From Euleptes europaea (Eukaryota; Chordata; Lepidosauria; Squamata; Sphaerodactylidae), in contig NC_079325.1 of assembly GCF_029931775.1 (NCBI RefSeq), positions 53,428,286 to 53,492,285 of the forward strand: a stretch of 64,000 nt of DNA, in the 5' to 3' direction. This document shows, piece by piece, positions 41,250 to 52,628 of the stretch (position 1 is its first letter; every line of letters starts with the position of its first letter). The position numbers were made by a program, and so were the translations under genes. The notes beneath the pieces were generated by a model. That model made no database searches and was not told the DNA's origin. It worked only from the letters and a program-made list of their open reading frames with translations.

Positions 41250-42449
41250 CCTGTTATGCAAGCATGGCTAACACTGCCCTATACAGACCAGCAGCCTGAC
41301 TCAAGCTGAGTCTCTTTCACTTTCTCCTTTTGCCAAGTAAAGTGTGTATCTGACTAATCCCTTGCGTATCCTCCTGCTAGCCTAGTGAGCAAGGCTGGAC
41401 CAAATTCACCACAAATCCAGTACAACCTTCCTAAACACAGATCTTGAATTTCATACGAACAGATCGAGAGAGGGAGAGTCTGTGTGTTTGGGAGGCAGGT
41501 GGGCAAGATAACCCAACAGCCAGAGAGGAAGGCTGAACAAAAACTTCAAATCTCAGCATCAGTTTTGAAGAGAGAGCACTTTGTCATCCTGGCTTGCGCC
41601 TCCACAGACTGCCACAAATGTGGACCTTTGGAACAAACAGCTGGCAACACACCAATGCGCCTTCCTTTTACAGGAGAGGCTGCCATAGCTATTTTAAGCC
41701 ACAATCCTTCATGCGATTATGTAGAAGCCATTGAAATTTGTGCGTGTGACCTCCAAACAAACGATTGAGCTGTTTAAGGAGGAAATCTAGTCTACCTCAA
41801 AGTAAAACCCAAAATTCAGAATCGCTTCAGTTCTCTGCATGCAGGCCTTCTTAACTTAACTTGCAACAGAGTTAAATCAGATGATTTCAGTTGTACGTTG
41901 CTGCATTTTCAGTAGATGGCTTATAGCAGCTTTGCAGCACTATGAATCAACTGAGGCAGACTGCCTTCAGTTTCAGCCAGCTGTATTACAATCCTTTGCA
42001 ATACTCAGGAGTGTGCTAAGCTCCACATGGATCTGGGTGTCAACAAGTGCTTCTTTTTCTTGACGCTTTTGCATGCACCTGGCAGCTAGTTTCTTTTGTA
42101 AGTATTTTGTGGTTAAGCCCAGGAGAATCCACCATTGTGCTGTTCTCACAAAACAACAGGTTCCAACAATATCACATGTGGTTGCCAACTTTACAACCAG
42201 CCTCTGTAGCTATGCCTTTATAACAGCAGTTTCATTTGGAGCAGCCACCAGATGATATAATCATTATCTCAATGAAATACATACCTTCACCTGCAGGTCA
42301 AATCACTGACAGAAGCACAGCTACAGGGGCTGGCTGAAAAGTTGGCAACCCTAATATCCAGGGAAGGCTGGTAGGTGTGAATGAGCTGTCACCAATAATG
42401 CTCCACTGATCTGAGTTTTCACATTATTTTTCAGAAGAGGTAGTTGACC
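41250..42449 (-). other. ZER1 intron 1, unrecognised part
   Basis: Two modest open segments (plus 41484-41768, minus 41973-42188) have no domain I recognise and no splice context worth calling. Confidence 0.35.
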
Positions 42450-42655
42450 CAGTAGCCCTGACCTGGATAGCCCCAGGCTAGCCTGATCTCAGAAATTAAG
42501 CAGCGTCAGCCCTGGTTAGCATTTGAACGGGTCACAGCCAAGAAACACCAGGATCATGACACAGAGGCAGGCAATGGCAAACCACCTCCAAATATCTCTT
42601 GCCTTGAAAACCCTTTGGGGTTGCCATAAGTTCAGCTGTGACTGAAGGGCACACA
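42450..42655 (+). repeat. 5S-rRNA-derived SINE, plus orientation
   Basis: 'cctgatctcagaaattaagcagcgtcagccctggttagcattt' (5S), then 'gaggcaggcaatggcaaaccacctcc', 'cttgccttgaaaacccttt' and the Bov-B-like end 'ggggttgccataagttcagc'. Confidence 0.85.
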
Positions 42656-43559
42656 CAAAAAAGTTGACCCAATCAGCTATGAATCATTGAGTGGCAGATT
42701 AGTGACTGCAAAAATCAAGAGTTGGCAGATAATAAATATTTGTAGAAACAGGGCCTTAACCAGCCACCCCTTCCATGCCAACGCCAGTCATTCTTTCGCA
42801 TTTACTTATATGTATTAATCATTGTTACTTATACAGAAGATAACATGCTTTTTGAAAAATAATTCTATGAGATAGGTTATTGCAGTTTTAATTTTTTTAT
42901 AAAATTGTGCATAATGACAATGGCTTGACAGAGGTAGTGCACAAACTGGTTAACCTGCTGAACTTGGATTAGAGAGACATGGGTTCAAATCCCCACTCAG
43001 GCCATGAAGCTCACTGCTAGATCTCATTCTTGGGTCCCAAGATTCAAGTGGTTGGGATCATTTGCAGGGCAGCAGGTTGAAATATCATGGTTGTCAGCAT
43101 GCCCCCCACCCCACTGGATGGCTTCTTGCAAGACTCATATGCATACCTGCTTGTGATCACTCCAGCATGCATCAGCTGGAAATGGGAAGCAATCATCTGG
43201 CATGAAACAACCCTGAACAGTCCTTCTCTTCAATCCCACCCACATGACTGGGATGCCACATGTTCACAGATATCACACGACTCAATTCAGAATGGTTCGT
43301 AGAAGGACTGCCACTGGTGCAGCTACTCAATGTGACATTGCCAGGGCCCCTCCCATTAGCCTCAGGGTCTGGGACGCTGAGGACCTGGCAGCCCTGTCCC
43401 TGGATTACCTCAGGCCACTCCTCTCTCAGTCTAACCTACTTCGCAGGGTGGTTGTAAGACGGGAGACAAGGATCCTTGCAAGCCGTCATAAGCTCCTTTG
43501 AGGAATGACGGATTAAAATGTGAATAAAGAGTGGACAATGTATAATCTGAGCCCAGATT

Positions 43560-43780
43560 TCCTCTTTTGGTACATTTATAACTTGCCTGTTCTCCATGAA
43601 GCCCAGGGTAGCACATGACATTCTCCCCTCCTCCTCTATTTTATTTTCACCACAACCCTGTGAGGTAGGTTAGGTTGAGAATGACTGGTTTATGGCGGTT
43701 GAATTTCATGGCAAATAGGGATTTGAACCTGGGTCTTCCTAGTTCAACTCTCATATGAACGTACCAGCTGAGCTTAAATA
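43560..43780 (-). repeat. SINE C, diverged
   Basis: 'cctcctctattttattttcaccacaaccctgtgaggtaggttagg' and 'gatttgaacctgggtcttccta'. Confidence 0.65.
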
Positions 43781-43849
43781 AACTGCTGTCCTTCAGTAAC
43801 ACCTCTACGATATGGGGTATACTGATCTACCTTACAGGGCTGTTCTAAG

Positions 43850-44065
43850 GATTACTTCAATTTTTTTATCCCAACTTTTCTCTAAGGACCTGTGCATAAT
43901 ATATATGATCATGGTCCCCATTTGATGCTCACAACAACCCTGTGAGGTGGGTCAGGTTGAGAAAGAGTGGCACAAGGTCACATGATGAGCACCAAGGAAG
44001 AGTAGGCATTGGATCTTAAGACTACCCAGTTCTAACACACTCTAACCATCACACCATTACTGAGA
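43850..44065 (-). repeat. SINE C, diverged, second copy
   Basis: 'gatgctcacaacaaccctgtgaggtgggtcagg' and the head remnant 'tctaaccatcacaccatta'. Confidence 0.65.
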
Positions 44066-45526
44066 TATGAAGTACTTTGAACACACAAAAGCACTACATA
44101 AAATTATTGTAAAGCCTTCGTTGACTGGCAAAGGTCCAAGACTCAATGGCCGATATCATCATAAAATGCTCTCCAGTTATAGGGCTGGAGAACACCTCCG
44201 CCTGAGATCTTGGAGTTCCTGCCAGCCACAATAGTGGACATGATGAATTACAGCACAATCTATGCAAATTTGCCCAGAAGTAAGTGCCACTGAGTTCAAT
44301 AGGAATTATTGCTCATAAGTCCTTACGTATGCAATCCTACACATGCCTACATACAAGCTACATATGTCCTAGCTCAATAAAAAGGCAGATCTTTTATAGA
44401 ATTGCTACTGCCTCTTGTAGCATCAATATCTACTGGAGTGAGAATTTCAACCCAGATTTCACCAAACCCAGTCTGACAGTGCACCTCAATGAAGTATATT
44501 CATTACATGCAAAACTATCCATCCCTTTACCCATTCAGTCATTATGGCCAATCCTGAAACAGCTTTTAAAATTTACTTTGATAAAGACAGCCACACCCCC
44601 TCTGCTAATGTCTCGTTGGATTTTTTTTGTGCTTTGCTTCATTTCTAACAGGCTCCTGGGGCCCTGAAGGCTCTGATTCCACTTGCCAATCCACACCTTC
44701 CAGGTGGATGCTGAGCACCTCCTTTTGTGCTTGCTGTTTCAGACGCAGCCTAACAATCACACTCATAAAAGGAGCTTTGTACAAAACCCTGTCTGTCCAC
44801 ACACCCGTAGCAACGTTTGCTTGTTTTTAATTAATTGCATTCTGTAGCTTCTGAAAACAGCGTGCAGAATTTTTAACAGGGGCTCAAGTTGCTTGAATGG
44901 TATGACTGGAAACATGGACTACAAATACCTTAAATAAATCAAGGGACAGGTATCAGGGAAGGGAATCTGTCTGCACAGTCCTTTCCAGGGAGTTTGATTT
45001 AGAGCTGCCTGAGCTCACTCTCTCACAACCCACTCAGCTGCAATTAGTAGATCTCACATTCCCACGTGCAGCAGGTGGAATCCCAGAGATCAGATGACCA
45101 GCCCGTTCTTGCAAGTAATTCCAAGACTGGGACACATTCTGATGGGTTGATTCCAGTGTGTGTATGGAGCCCGCATGCCCACCCCCAATCAGGTAGCCTG
45201 CTTAGATCAGTCTTCGCATGTTTGCAACAAATGGATCCCAAAAGGGCTGAGGGGTGTCACTGCCCTCCTGTCTCAACAGGTGAATCCCAGTGTTGAGAAG
45301 CCAGAGTCCATTTTCAATTGATTTTAAGGTGGCAGTACCGGGGATGGTCAATGCACCTTTGCAACTGGCGGATCCCAGGAAGGTGTTTCAATCCCCTTTC
45401 CCCCTCCCCCACGAGTGCAGCAGAGTGGATCCTGCTGGATCCCAGCTTGCAGCAACGATCCCTTGCCTTCCCGTATGCCAAAACATTCCCTGTACTTTCT
45501 CTCACCCCATCGCATCAGTCACTCAC
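44066..45526 (-). other. ZER1 intron 1, exon-1-proximal part
   Basis: A short SINE remnant near 44110-44215 and a dispersed-repeat fragment at 44270-44340; otherwise unrecognised. Confidence 0.4.
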
Positions 45527-45690
45527 CTGGCTACCCTGCTCCCTGGCTGAAAAGGGAAGTGTCCGGGTTGGAGTTGGTTCCGGTTCCGGGAGGAGAGGGG
45601 GAGTCCCTAGTTCCCACCGGGGTCCACTCCCCCCTCTGTCTCACAGCGGCATCAGCAGCAACAGAATCGGCAGCCGCTGTCAACAAATCA
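45527..45690 (-). other. ZER1: ZER1 exon 1, non-coding
   Basis: GC-rich first exon inferred from the donor TAGCCAG/GTGAGTGACT at 45527 and the promoter just above 45690. No ATG frame of note; translation starts in exon 2. The 5' end is approximate. Confidence 0.65.
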
Positions 45691-45790
45691 AGACGTCACT
45701 TCCGGCAGCCGGCCTCCCGTCGAGACTCGCGGAACCAAAGGAGTCCGGTCTTCCCCTGAGCAACAAGGGCTGCGACACGAGAGTTCCGGG
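45680..45790 (-). promoter_or_regulatory. ZER1 core promoter with ETS/CRE composite site
   Basis: On the ZER1 strand CCGGAAGTGACGTC at 45705-45692 joins an ETS site (CCGGAAGT) to a CRE (TGACGTC). Such TATA-less, CpG-rich promoters are typical of housekeeping genes; transcription probably starts a few tens of bases downstream. Confidence 0.65.
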
Positions 45791-46137
45791 GTCTGGGGAA
45801 GCCTCTTTCACACACACACACGCATAACCGCCTCCCCCAGAGTCTAAAGAACTTCTACCATGCCCCAGCACCAATGATCATGAAGCTGCTCACTCTTGGA
45901 TGTAGGAAATGAGAAAAGCAAATAAATCTAACGCCAGCATCTTCAGTACCACACATTTTTATTTTACAACAAAAAAGGCAACAATGCTTTTGGCCATGGT
46001 TTCAAAGCAGTTAGTAGGAATCTTTTTAAAAAGTTAAAAGTGCAGGCAAATGGCCGATCATGTTTAAACTTCCAATATACACTGTCTTTAAAGGTTACAA
46101 CTGCAGCCACATATGAGGACTGTGCGCTTCACTTTCA

Positions 46138-46298
46138 TGAGAACATAAGAAAAGCCATACTGGACGAGACCCAGGTCCATCAAGTCCAGCAGTCTGTTCA
46201 CACAGTAGCCAACCAGGTGTCTCTTGGAAACCCACAAACAAGACGACTGCAGCAGCAGCACCCTGCCTGTCTTCCACAGCACCTAATGTAATAGGCAT
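46138..46298 (-). repeat. CR1/L2-clade LINE tail
   Basis: 'gaacataagaaaagccatactgga' and 'cacagtagccaaccaggtg', ending 'cacctaatgtaataggcat'. Confidence 0.75.
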
Positions 46299-46425
46299 AA
46301 GAACGTAAGAAAAGCCCTGCTGGATCAGACCAAGGCCCATCGAGTCCAGCAGTCTGTTCACACAGTGGCCAACCAGGTGCCTCGCCCTCAAACAAGACGA
46401 CTGCAGCAGCGTTATCCTGCCTTAT
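46299..46425 (-). repeat. CR1/L2-clade LINE tail, second tandem copy
   Basis: Restarts with 'aagaacgtaagaaaagccctgctgga' directly after the first tail, in the same orientation. Confidence 0.75.
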
Positions 46426-47242
46426 TTATTAGGAGCCCTGTTTTCTTGCAGAGGTTCCTGTTCCCAGGAAGTCATTGCCCATATTCTATCCCTACTTTTG
46501 TGTGTGTGTGTGTGGGGGTACTTTAATTGCTAGTGTGAATTGATGCACTTCTGATTGTTCATCTAGTTCAGTTTTTACCAGGGCCTCCAGAAACTAAATC
46601 TCAGATCTGGGTTAAAAATTCATGTTTCTAGCGCACCACAGTTGAAAAAGACACTTCAGCTGTTACAGAATGTGAAATAGCAAAGTTCCAAGAGGCAAAA
46701 ATAGAGATAGAGATTTAGCGGGGGCAGGGGCCATGAAACAGGAAAGAGTGGAAAGTAAGGAGAGTTGGAAGGAACATGTGGACCTGTCATACAAAGGTTT
46801 TTAAGGCTTTTTAGACCTATTGTAGTTTTTAGCTTGGTTTGTAACCGAGACAGGCAATGGCAAACCACCTCTGAACATCTCTTTGTGGTATATTGGTACT
46901 ATTGCTTTAAGGACAACTCCAAGAGGCTATCTAGAAAGGAGAGGCTCATCTCCTTTTTATGCTGTTGCTGTTTTTAGGTGGTTTTACTGATGTTATGCTA
47001 TTTATCTGCTGTTTTTATATTGAATCCCTTGCTTTTAAAATTAGTATTTATTTATATATTTATTTTACTTAATTTATATCTTGCTTGTCTCCCCAGCATG
47101 GACCCCAGATCAAATTTTAATCATGAACACACAAAGAGGCCATAAGCAATTAACTAATTCAAAGAGAAGAGACAGCAGCCAGGCAGCATCCCATCATGCC
47201 TGTTGCAACTTTGAAATGAATCAGCCTACTGTATGTACTTCA
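46426..47242. other. intergenic, mostly unrecognised
   Basis: A (GT)n run at about 46498-46512 and a scrap of 5S-SINE body at about 46850 ('caggcaatggcaaaccacctctgaaca'). Confidence 0.4.
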
Positions 47243-47458
47243 CATGAACACATGAAGCTGCCTTATACTGAGTCAGACCCTTGGTCCATCAAAGTCAGTA
47301 AGGTCTACTCAGACCGGCAGAGGCTCTCCAAAGTCTCAGGTGGAGGTCTTTGACATCACCTGGTTGCCTAGTGCCTTTAACTGGAGATGCTGGGGATTGA
47401 ACCTGGGACCTTCTGCATGCCAAACAGATGCTCTGCCACTGAGCCACAGCTGCTCCTC
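47243..47458 (-). repeat. SINE A
   Basis: Minus copy, 'atgaacacatgaagctgcc' to 'cactgagccacagctgctcc'. Well-preserved. Confidence 0.85.
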
Positions 47459-47496
47459 CTTCACCTAAAGTGGTATGCCTGAGAGGAGCCAGAGCT

Positions 47497-47700
47497 AGGG
47501 TTACCGGCTCCAGGTTGGGAAGTACCTGGAGATTTTTGGGGCAGAGCCTGAGAGCGGAGTTTGGGGAGTGGAGGGACTTCAATGCCATAGAGTCCAATTG
47601 CCTAAATGGCCATTTTCTCCAGGTGAACTGATCTCTATCAGCTGGAGAACACTTGTAATAGCAAGAGATCTCCAGCTACTACCTGGAGGTTGGCAACCCT
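47497..47700. mobile_element. hAT MITE, TAGGGTTGCC family, with 8-bp target duplication
   Basis: TAGGGTTACCGGCTCC...GGTTGGCAACCCTA flanked on both sides by GCCAGAGC. This copy best defines the family as hAT. Confidence 0.85.
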
Positions 47701-48237
47701 AGCCAGAGCGTCTGATAAAATAATTACAATCTTTCTTAACAATTATAGAAATATCTTCAATAGACCTTTAGGAAATGGTTTTGTCCAAGCATTCCTCAGG
47801 ACTTGGTGAAGGTGACTCCTCTCCAGTTGAAGGGAACTGGCAGGTGTGTGCCTGTGTGTGTTTTGATGGCTGACAGGCAGGGCTGTGAGTTGGCTGTGGC
47901 ACCTTGGAGGTGCAGCATCAGTCTTTCTGGGGACCTCATGGATAAGCAGATGTGCTGCCCCCTCCACCCGTGCTGAAACAGCCTGTCAGTGGCAAAAGCG
48001 GGGAGCATTCCCTTGGTTTCAGTTCCTGGATCCAGCTGAGAGCCCTGCCCTCCTCCTTGCTGTCACCTGTCATAAGCAGTGCCAGAGGGAAAAGAGACTG
48101 CAGCCAGTGGGACTGTCCCATTGTGCCTGGATTCAGCTGAGAGATCCCCTTCCTCTGAGCTACCAGTTGCCATAATTGAGTGCAAAGAGAGAGAGAGAGA
48201 GAGCAAGAGAGAGTTGGTGGCAGCTAGGCATCCTCCC

Positions 48238-48482
48238 AGAGCCAGTGTAGTGTAGCGGTTAGGAGTGTCGGACTCCAATCTGGTGAACCGGGTTGGTTTC
48301 CTTGCTCTTCCACATGAAGCATGCTGGGTGACCTTGGGCTAGTCACACTTCTCTCAGAACTCTCTCAACCCCACCTACCTCACAAGCTATCTGTTGTGGG
48401 GAGAGGAAGGGAAGATTATAAACTGGTCTGATTCTCCTTAAAAGGTAGAGAAAGTCAGCCTATAAAAACCAATTCTTCTTCC
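48238..48482 (+). repeat. SINE B
   Basis: GAGCCAGTGTAGTGTAGCGG head, one module, body, tail CAATTCTTCTTCC. Confidence 0.85.
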
Positions 48483-49184
48483 ATCATGTCTGGTTACATT
48501 CCCCACTATGACCCCCTCTGTTATGGTAGGAAGGGATAAATGGTGTCTTTCCTTGCTGGGAAACTCCCTTAGTCCCAGGGTTCCCTTGAAAGCACCCTGG
48601 CACCCTTGTAACCATCTGCCACTACGCAGGACCTCTTGAGAATATCTAGACAGACTCCAGTGAGAAGGCAGTCTTCCAGTGCAGTACTAGAGCATTAACG
48701 AAGGGACATGGTAGAAACCCTAGAAAACACCTTATAACTAATCCAGTAGTACCTGTGCAGTCTAGAATGTGGGGAAGAAAAAATGAAGAGAACTATTCAG
48801 AGAAATAAAATGTATTAAGCAAAGGGGGGGAAGTCTTTATAAAAAAATATGTATTATAAAAGACAGATGGAAAAGGGTGGTTGGATTTTTAAAAAAGGGC
48901 AAAACCAAAATACCAGGAAGGCACACAAAAATAGCACAGAGCCCGCCCTGAGCCTGGCTCGCTGGGGATGAGGGCGGGCTATAAATCTGAAAAATAAATA
49001 AATAAAGCCATACAGTTGAACTAAGCTAAACACACATTATCTAGGCTGTAGCGAGTTCCTTGGAGCATGTGCAGAGTTCCTTGCAGTAACAAGAGGTTGT
49101 AGGAATCCTTAACCCCTACTCAACCTCCTGTGGATTGAGTTTCTGCTGAAAACGGAAGACAAGGGAAAATCCCGAATGTCCTGA
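48483..49184. other. intergenic, unrecognised
   Basis: Short simple-sequence patches (AATAAATAAATAAA near 49000). No gene seen. Confidence 0.4.
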
Positions 49185-50275
49185 TATTTATGGTAAATGG
49201 TTCCTCGTCCACTTGGAGAGAAGTGACTAGTGGAGTTCCTCAGGGATCTGTGCTGGGCCCTGTGTTGTTCAACATCTTTATAAATGATGTGGATGAAGGA
49301 ACAGAGGGGATGCTTATTAAATTTGCAGATGATACTAAATTGGGAGGGGTAGCAAATACAGTAGAAGACAGAGCCAAGATGCAGGATGATCTTGACAGGC
49401 TGGAGAAATGGGCTAGAATAAAATGCAGTTCAACAAAGACAAATGTAAAGTTCTGCATTTAGGTAGGAAAAATCAAATGCATAATTATAGGATGGGGGAG
49501 ACTTGTTTGAGCAGTAGTGTGTGTGAAAAGGATCTTGGGGTCTTAGTAGACCAAACACTGAACATGAGTCAGCAGTGTGATGCTGTAACTAAAAAGGCAA
49601 ATGCAGTCTTGGGCTGCATCAACAGAAGTATAGTGTCCAGATCACGCGAAGTGATGGTATTGCTTTACTCTGCTCTGGTAAGACCTCAACTAGAGTACTG
49701 TGTTTAGTTTTGGGCACCACAATTTAAGAAAGATGTAGACAAGCTGGAACGTGTCCAGAGAAGGGCAACAAAGATGGTGAGGGGTCTGGAGACCAAGTCC
49801 TATGAGGAAAGGTTGAAAGAGCTGGGTATGTTTAGCCTGAAGAGGAGAAGACAGAGGGGCTTTGATAAACATATTCAAGTACTTCAAGGGCTGTCATATA
49901 GAGGAGGGTGCCGAGTTATTTTCTGTTGCTCAAGAAGGTTGGACCAGAACCAACGGGTTGAAATTAAATAAAAAGAGTTTCCGTCTAGACATTAGGAAGA
50001 ATTTTCTAACAGTTAGAGCAGTTCCTCAGTGGAACAGGCTTCCTCGGGAGGCAGTAAGCTCTCCTTCCCTGGAGGTTTTTAAGAAGAGGTTAGATGGCTA
50101 TCTGTCAGCAATGATGATTCTGTGACCTTAGGCAGATGATGAGAGGGAGGGCATCTTGGCCATCTTCTGGTCACTAGGGGTGTGGAGTGGGGAGGTAGTT
50201 GTGAATTTCCCGCATTGTGCAGGGGGTTGGACTTGATGGCCCTGGTGGTCCCTTCCAACTCTATGATTCTATGAA
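49185..50275 (+). mobile_element. CR1 LINE, 5'-truncated
   Basis: Encodes [20 protein letters not shown], then FADDTKLGG (RT catalytic motif), [42 protein letters not shown]. The frame is broken at least twice (shift near 49425, stop in 49706). The 3' end CTATGATTCTATGA is the short CR1 repeat. Truncated inside the RT domain, so never mobile in this form. Confidence 0.9.
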
Positions 50276-50311
50276 CTGGACATAAGCCGGCCTGCTTTCT
50301 AAGAGTGACAA

Positions 50312-50440
50312 GCTGCTTCAATGCCACAGAGTCCAATTGCCAAAGCAGCCATTCTCTCCAGGTGAACTGATCTCTATCGGCTGGAGATCAGTTGTAATAG
50401 CAGGAGATCTCCAGCTAGTATCTGGACGTTGGCAACCCTA
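50312..50440. mobile_element. hAT MITE, TAGGGTTGCC family, right half
   Basis: 'caggtgaactgatctctatcggctggagatcag' to GTTGGCAACCCTA. Confidence 0.75.
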
Positions 50441-50526
50441 CCGATTACGGCAGTCTAAAGACCCGTATCTATAGCATCAGCTTCATACATTTTGCTTTAG
50501 TCTGAGCCTTTGCAAGTGTTACCTAC

Positions 50527-51430
50527 GCCTAAGCCAGGGGTCGGCAAACTCATTAGTCAAAATAGCCAAATATCAACAGTACAACAATTGAGATTTCTTT
50601 TGAGAGCCAAATTTCTTAAACTTAAACTATATAGGTAGGTACACTGTTTATTAACGTAATAAACTTTAATTAAAGTTTTAAGTCTTAATTAAACTAGAGG
50701 TACACTAAATAAAACTTGGTATAATGCCATACAATTATCATACTTAATAGTGATCTTATTTATTGATAAAAATTAAATTGTAAGTCCCTGCCATTTCCCC
50801 CTCCCCATCCGGAGTCCTCGTCTGGAGGCCTGGTCTACCGCCATAAAAGCCTATTGGTAGACCTGGGCTCCGGCTGAGTCCCATTGGAAGGCCAGGTCTA
50901 CCCATTGGCTTTCTTGGCAGTACACCTGGCCTCCAGAGGCCCATAGAATCCAATGGGTAGACCTGGCCTCTGAAGGAGGACTTTTCCCCCTCCTCGGAGT
51001 CCAGGTCTACCGCCAAGAAAGCCAGTGGGTAGACATGGCCTCCCAATGGGACTCAGCTGGAGGCCAGGTCTACCAAAGGAAGCCCGCCCCGCCCAACAGC
51101 TGATAGGCAGGGGGGCAGGAACCGCCGAGCTGCCTGCCCAGCAATCGCGCGGCTAGAGGGGAGGCTTTAGCCTCCCAACCATTGAGGGCAAGGGAAAGGG
51201 GGACCTGGCCATTCTCCACGACGGTGGGGGGGGGGAGAGACAGCGCGCCTGCTCGCCTGCTCTCTTGCTCTCTCTCTCTCTCTCTCAGGCGTGCCGGCTC
51301 CGCAGCCCGGCTGCCGGCACGAGCGGGCGCGAGAGCAGGGGCTCAGAACCGAGTTCAGAGAGCCGCACTCAATGGGCCAAAGAGCAGCATGTGGCTTGGG
51401 AGCCGCAGTTTGCAGACCCCTGGCCTAAGC
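50527..51430. mobile_element. hAT-type DNA element 2 with 8-bp target duplication
   Basis: Element 50535-51422, ends CAGGGGTCGGCAAACTC and inverted CAGGGGTCTGCAAACTG, flanked by GCCTAAGC (50527-50534, 51423-51430). First 70 bp and last 60 bp match element 1, but the interior differs: a long hairpin (50873-51057), then a GC-rich segment with a (CT)n run at about 51265-51288. Confidence 0.87.
50873..51057. repeat. hairpin inside hAT element 2
   Basis: 46-bp arms 50873-50918 and 51012-51057 (GCTGAGTCCCATTGG... inverted) with three mismatches; the motif CAGGTCTACC occurs several more times in the 100-bp loop and around. Confidence 0.8.
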
Positions 51431-51918
51431 TAACCGACATGAATGGACTGGCCTACCAGTTAATCTCTTTTCTACAGAGCTGAGGTGCTTGCAAGACTGA
51501 TTGCTTGATTTAGAAGAGTTATATTCTACCTCTCCATTATAAATAATACTCAAAGTCTAAATACGAACATATAAAATGCAAAACAGCAGTCAGAAGGAAA
51601 CAAACACAAAAGCAACTAAATAGCAGTAAAACCCAAACTAATTAAATCTCCAGGGCGGTAAGAAAACAATTCATAAATAAAGACATCAAGATCAGCACTG
51701 CAAATTGTCAGTTCATATTAAGGCTGTGTTGAATTCAAAAGACAAGACAACGAAATGTAGCAGCTATATTCCAGAGCAAGTTCTTAACCTTTTGGAAGGA
51801 AGAGTCAGGGGGCCTAACTCCTAGAGCACAGAGACCCACAGTCTGGGGTAAAGAGCTGAGAAAGCCCCAGCTCACCTCACCTAGGCTAATGCAGGCCTGT
51901 GGAACCAAGGGCCAGAAT

Positions 51919-52134
51919 AAGGTTGCCAGCTCCAGTTTGGTAAATACCTGGAGATTTTGGAGGTGGAGCCTGAGGAAATGGGGTTTGGGGAAAGGAGGGA
52001 CTTCAGTGGGGTATAATGCCATACAGTCCCCCTTCCAAAGCAGCCCTTTTCTCCAGGTGAACTGATCTCTATCGCCTGGAGATCAATTGTAATAGCAGGA
52101 GATCTCCAGCCACTACCTGAAGGTTGGCAACCCT
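51919..52134. mobile_element. hAT MITE, TAGGGTTGCC family
   Basis: AGGTTGCCAGCTCCAG start, CTGAAGGTTGGCAACCCT end. Full length. Confidence 0.8.
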
Positions 52135-52271
52135 AGACCAGAAGCTGACCTTGTTACAGGAAAGCTCACATGGGACTGAAAGTGGTCCTTCAAGTACTCC
52201 AGTACTAAGTTGCTTAGGGCTTTACAAGTCAAAAATCTGAAATCTATTTATTTACATCATATATCTTCTTC

Positions 52272-52272
<1 letters not shown>

Positions 52273-52322
<50 letters not shown>
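52273..52322. repeat. (TATC)n microsatellite
   Basis: Twelve or so units abutting the 5' end of the Helitron. Confidence 0.95.
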
Positions 52323-52324
<2 letters not shown>

Positions 52325-52380
52325 TCTTTCTATATAAATAAAAATGTAAATGTTCGTTTGAACTTTCGGAGATTTAAGAT

Positions 52381-52495
52381 TTTGAACAATCAATCAACCT
52401 TTAATGGCATATCCAATATTACAAAGAAGAAGAAAAAATCAGTATAAATACAACTATCAGCTAAAAAAGCTAAAACAAACATAAAATCATAACAG
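52381..52495 (-). repeat. LINE 3' tail inserted into the Helitron
   Basis: 'caatcaacctttaatggcatatccaatatt' resembles the inverted tail at 20285. It splits the otherwise continuous Helitron 5' region. Confidence 0.55.
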
Positions 52496-52628
52496 AGTTC
52501 TTCACCGATTGCTTTGAAATTTTGACACAACGTTGCATTCGAATACGCGCGTGTTTTTATATACCTATATTATATAGATGTCACACCTGTGACAGGTAAA
52601 AACATGTTTTGAAAAACAGCGCCATCTG

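Noticed and set aside
41484-42188. Possible exons in ZER1 intron 1
   Set aside because: Open segments lack recognisable domains, splice borders and G/C-ending codons.
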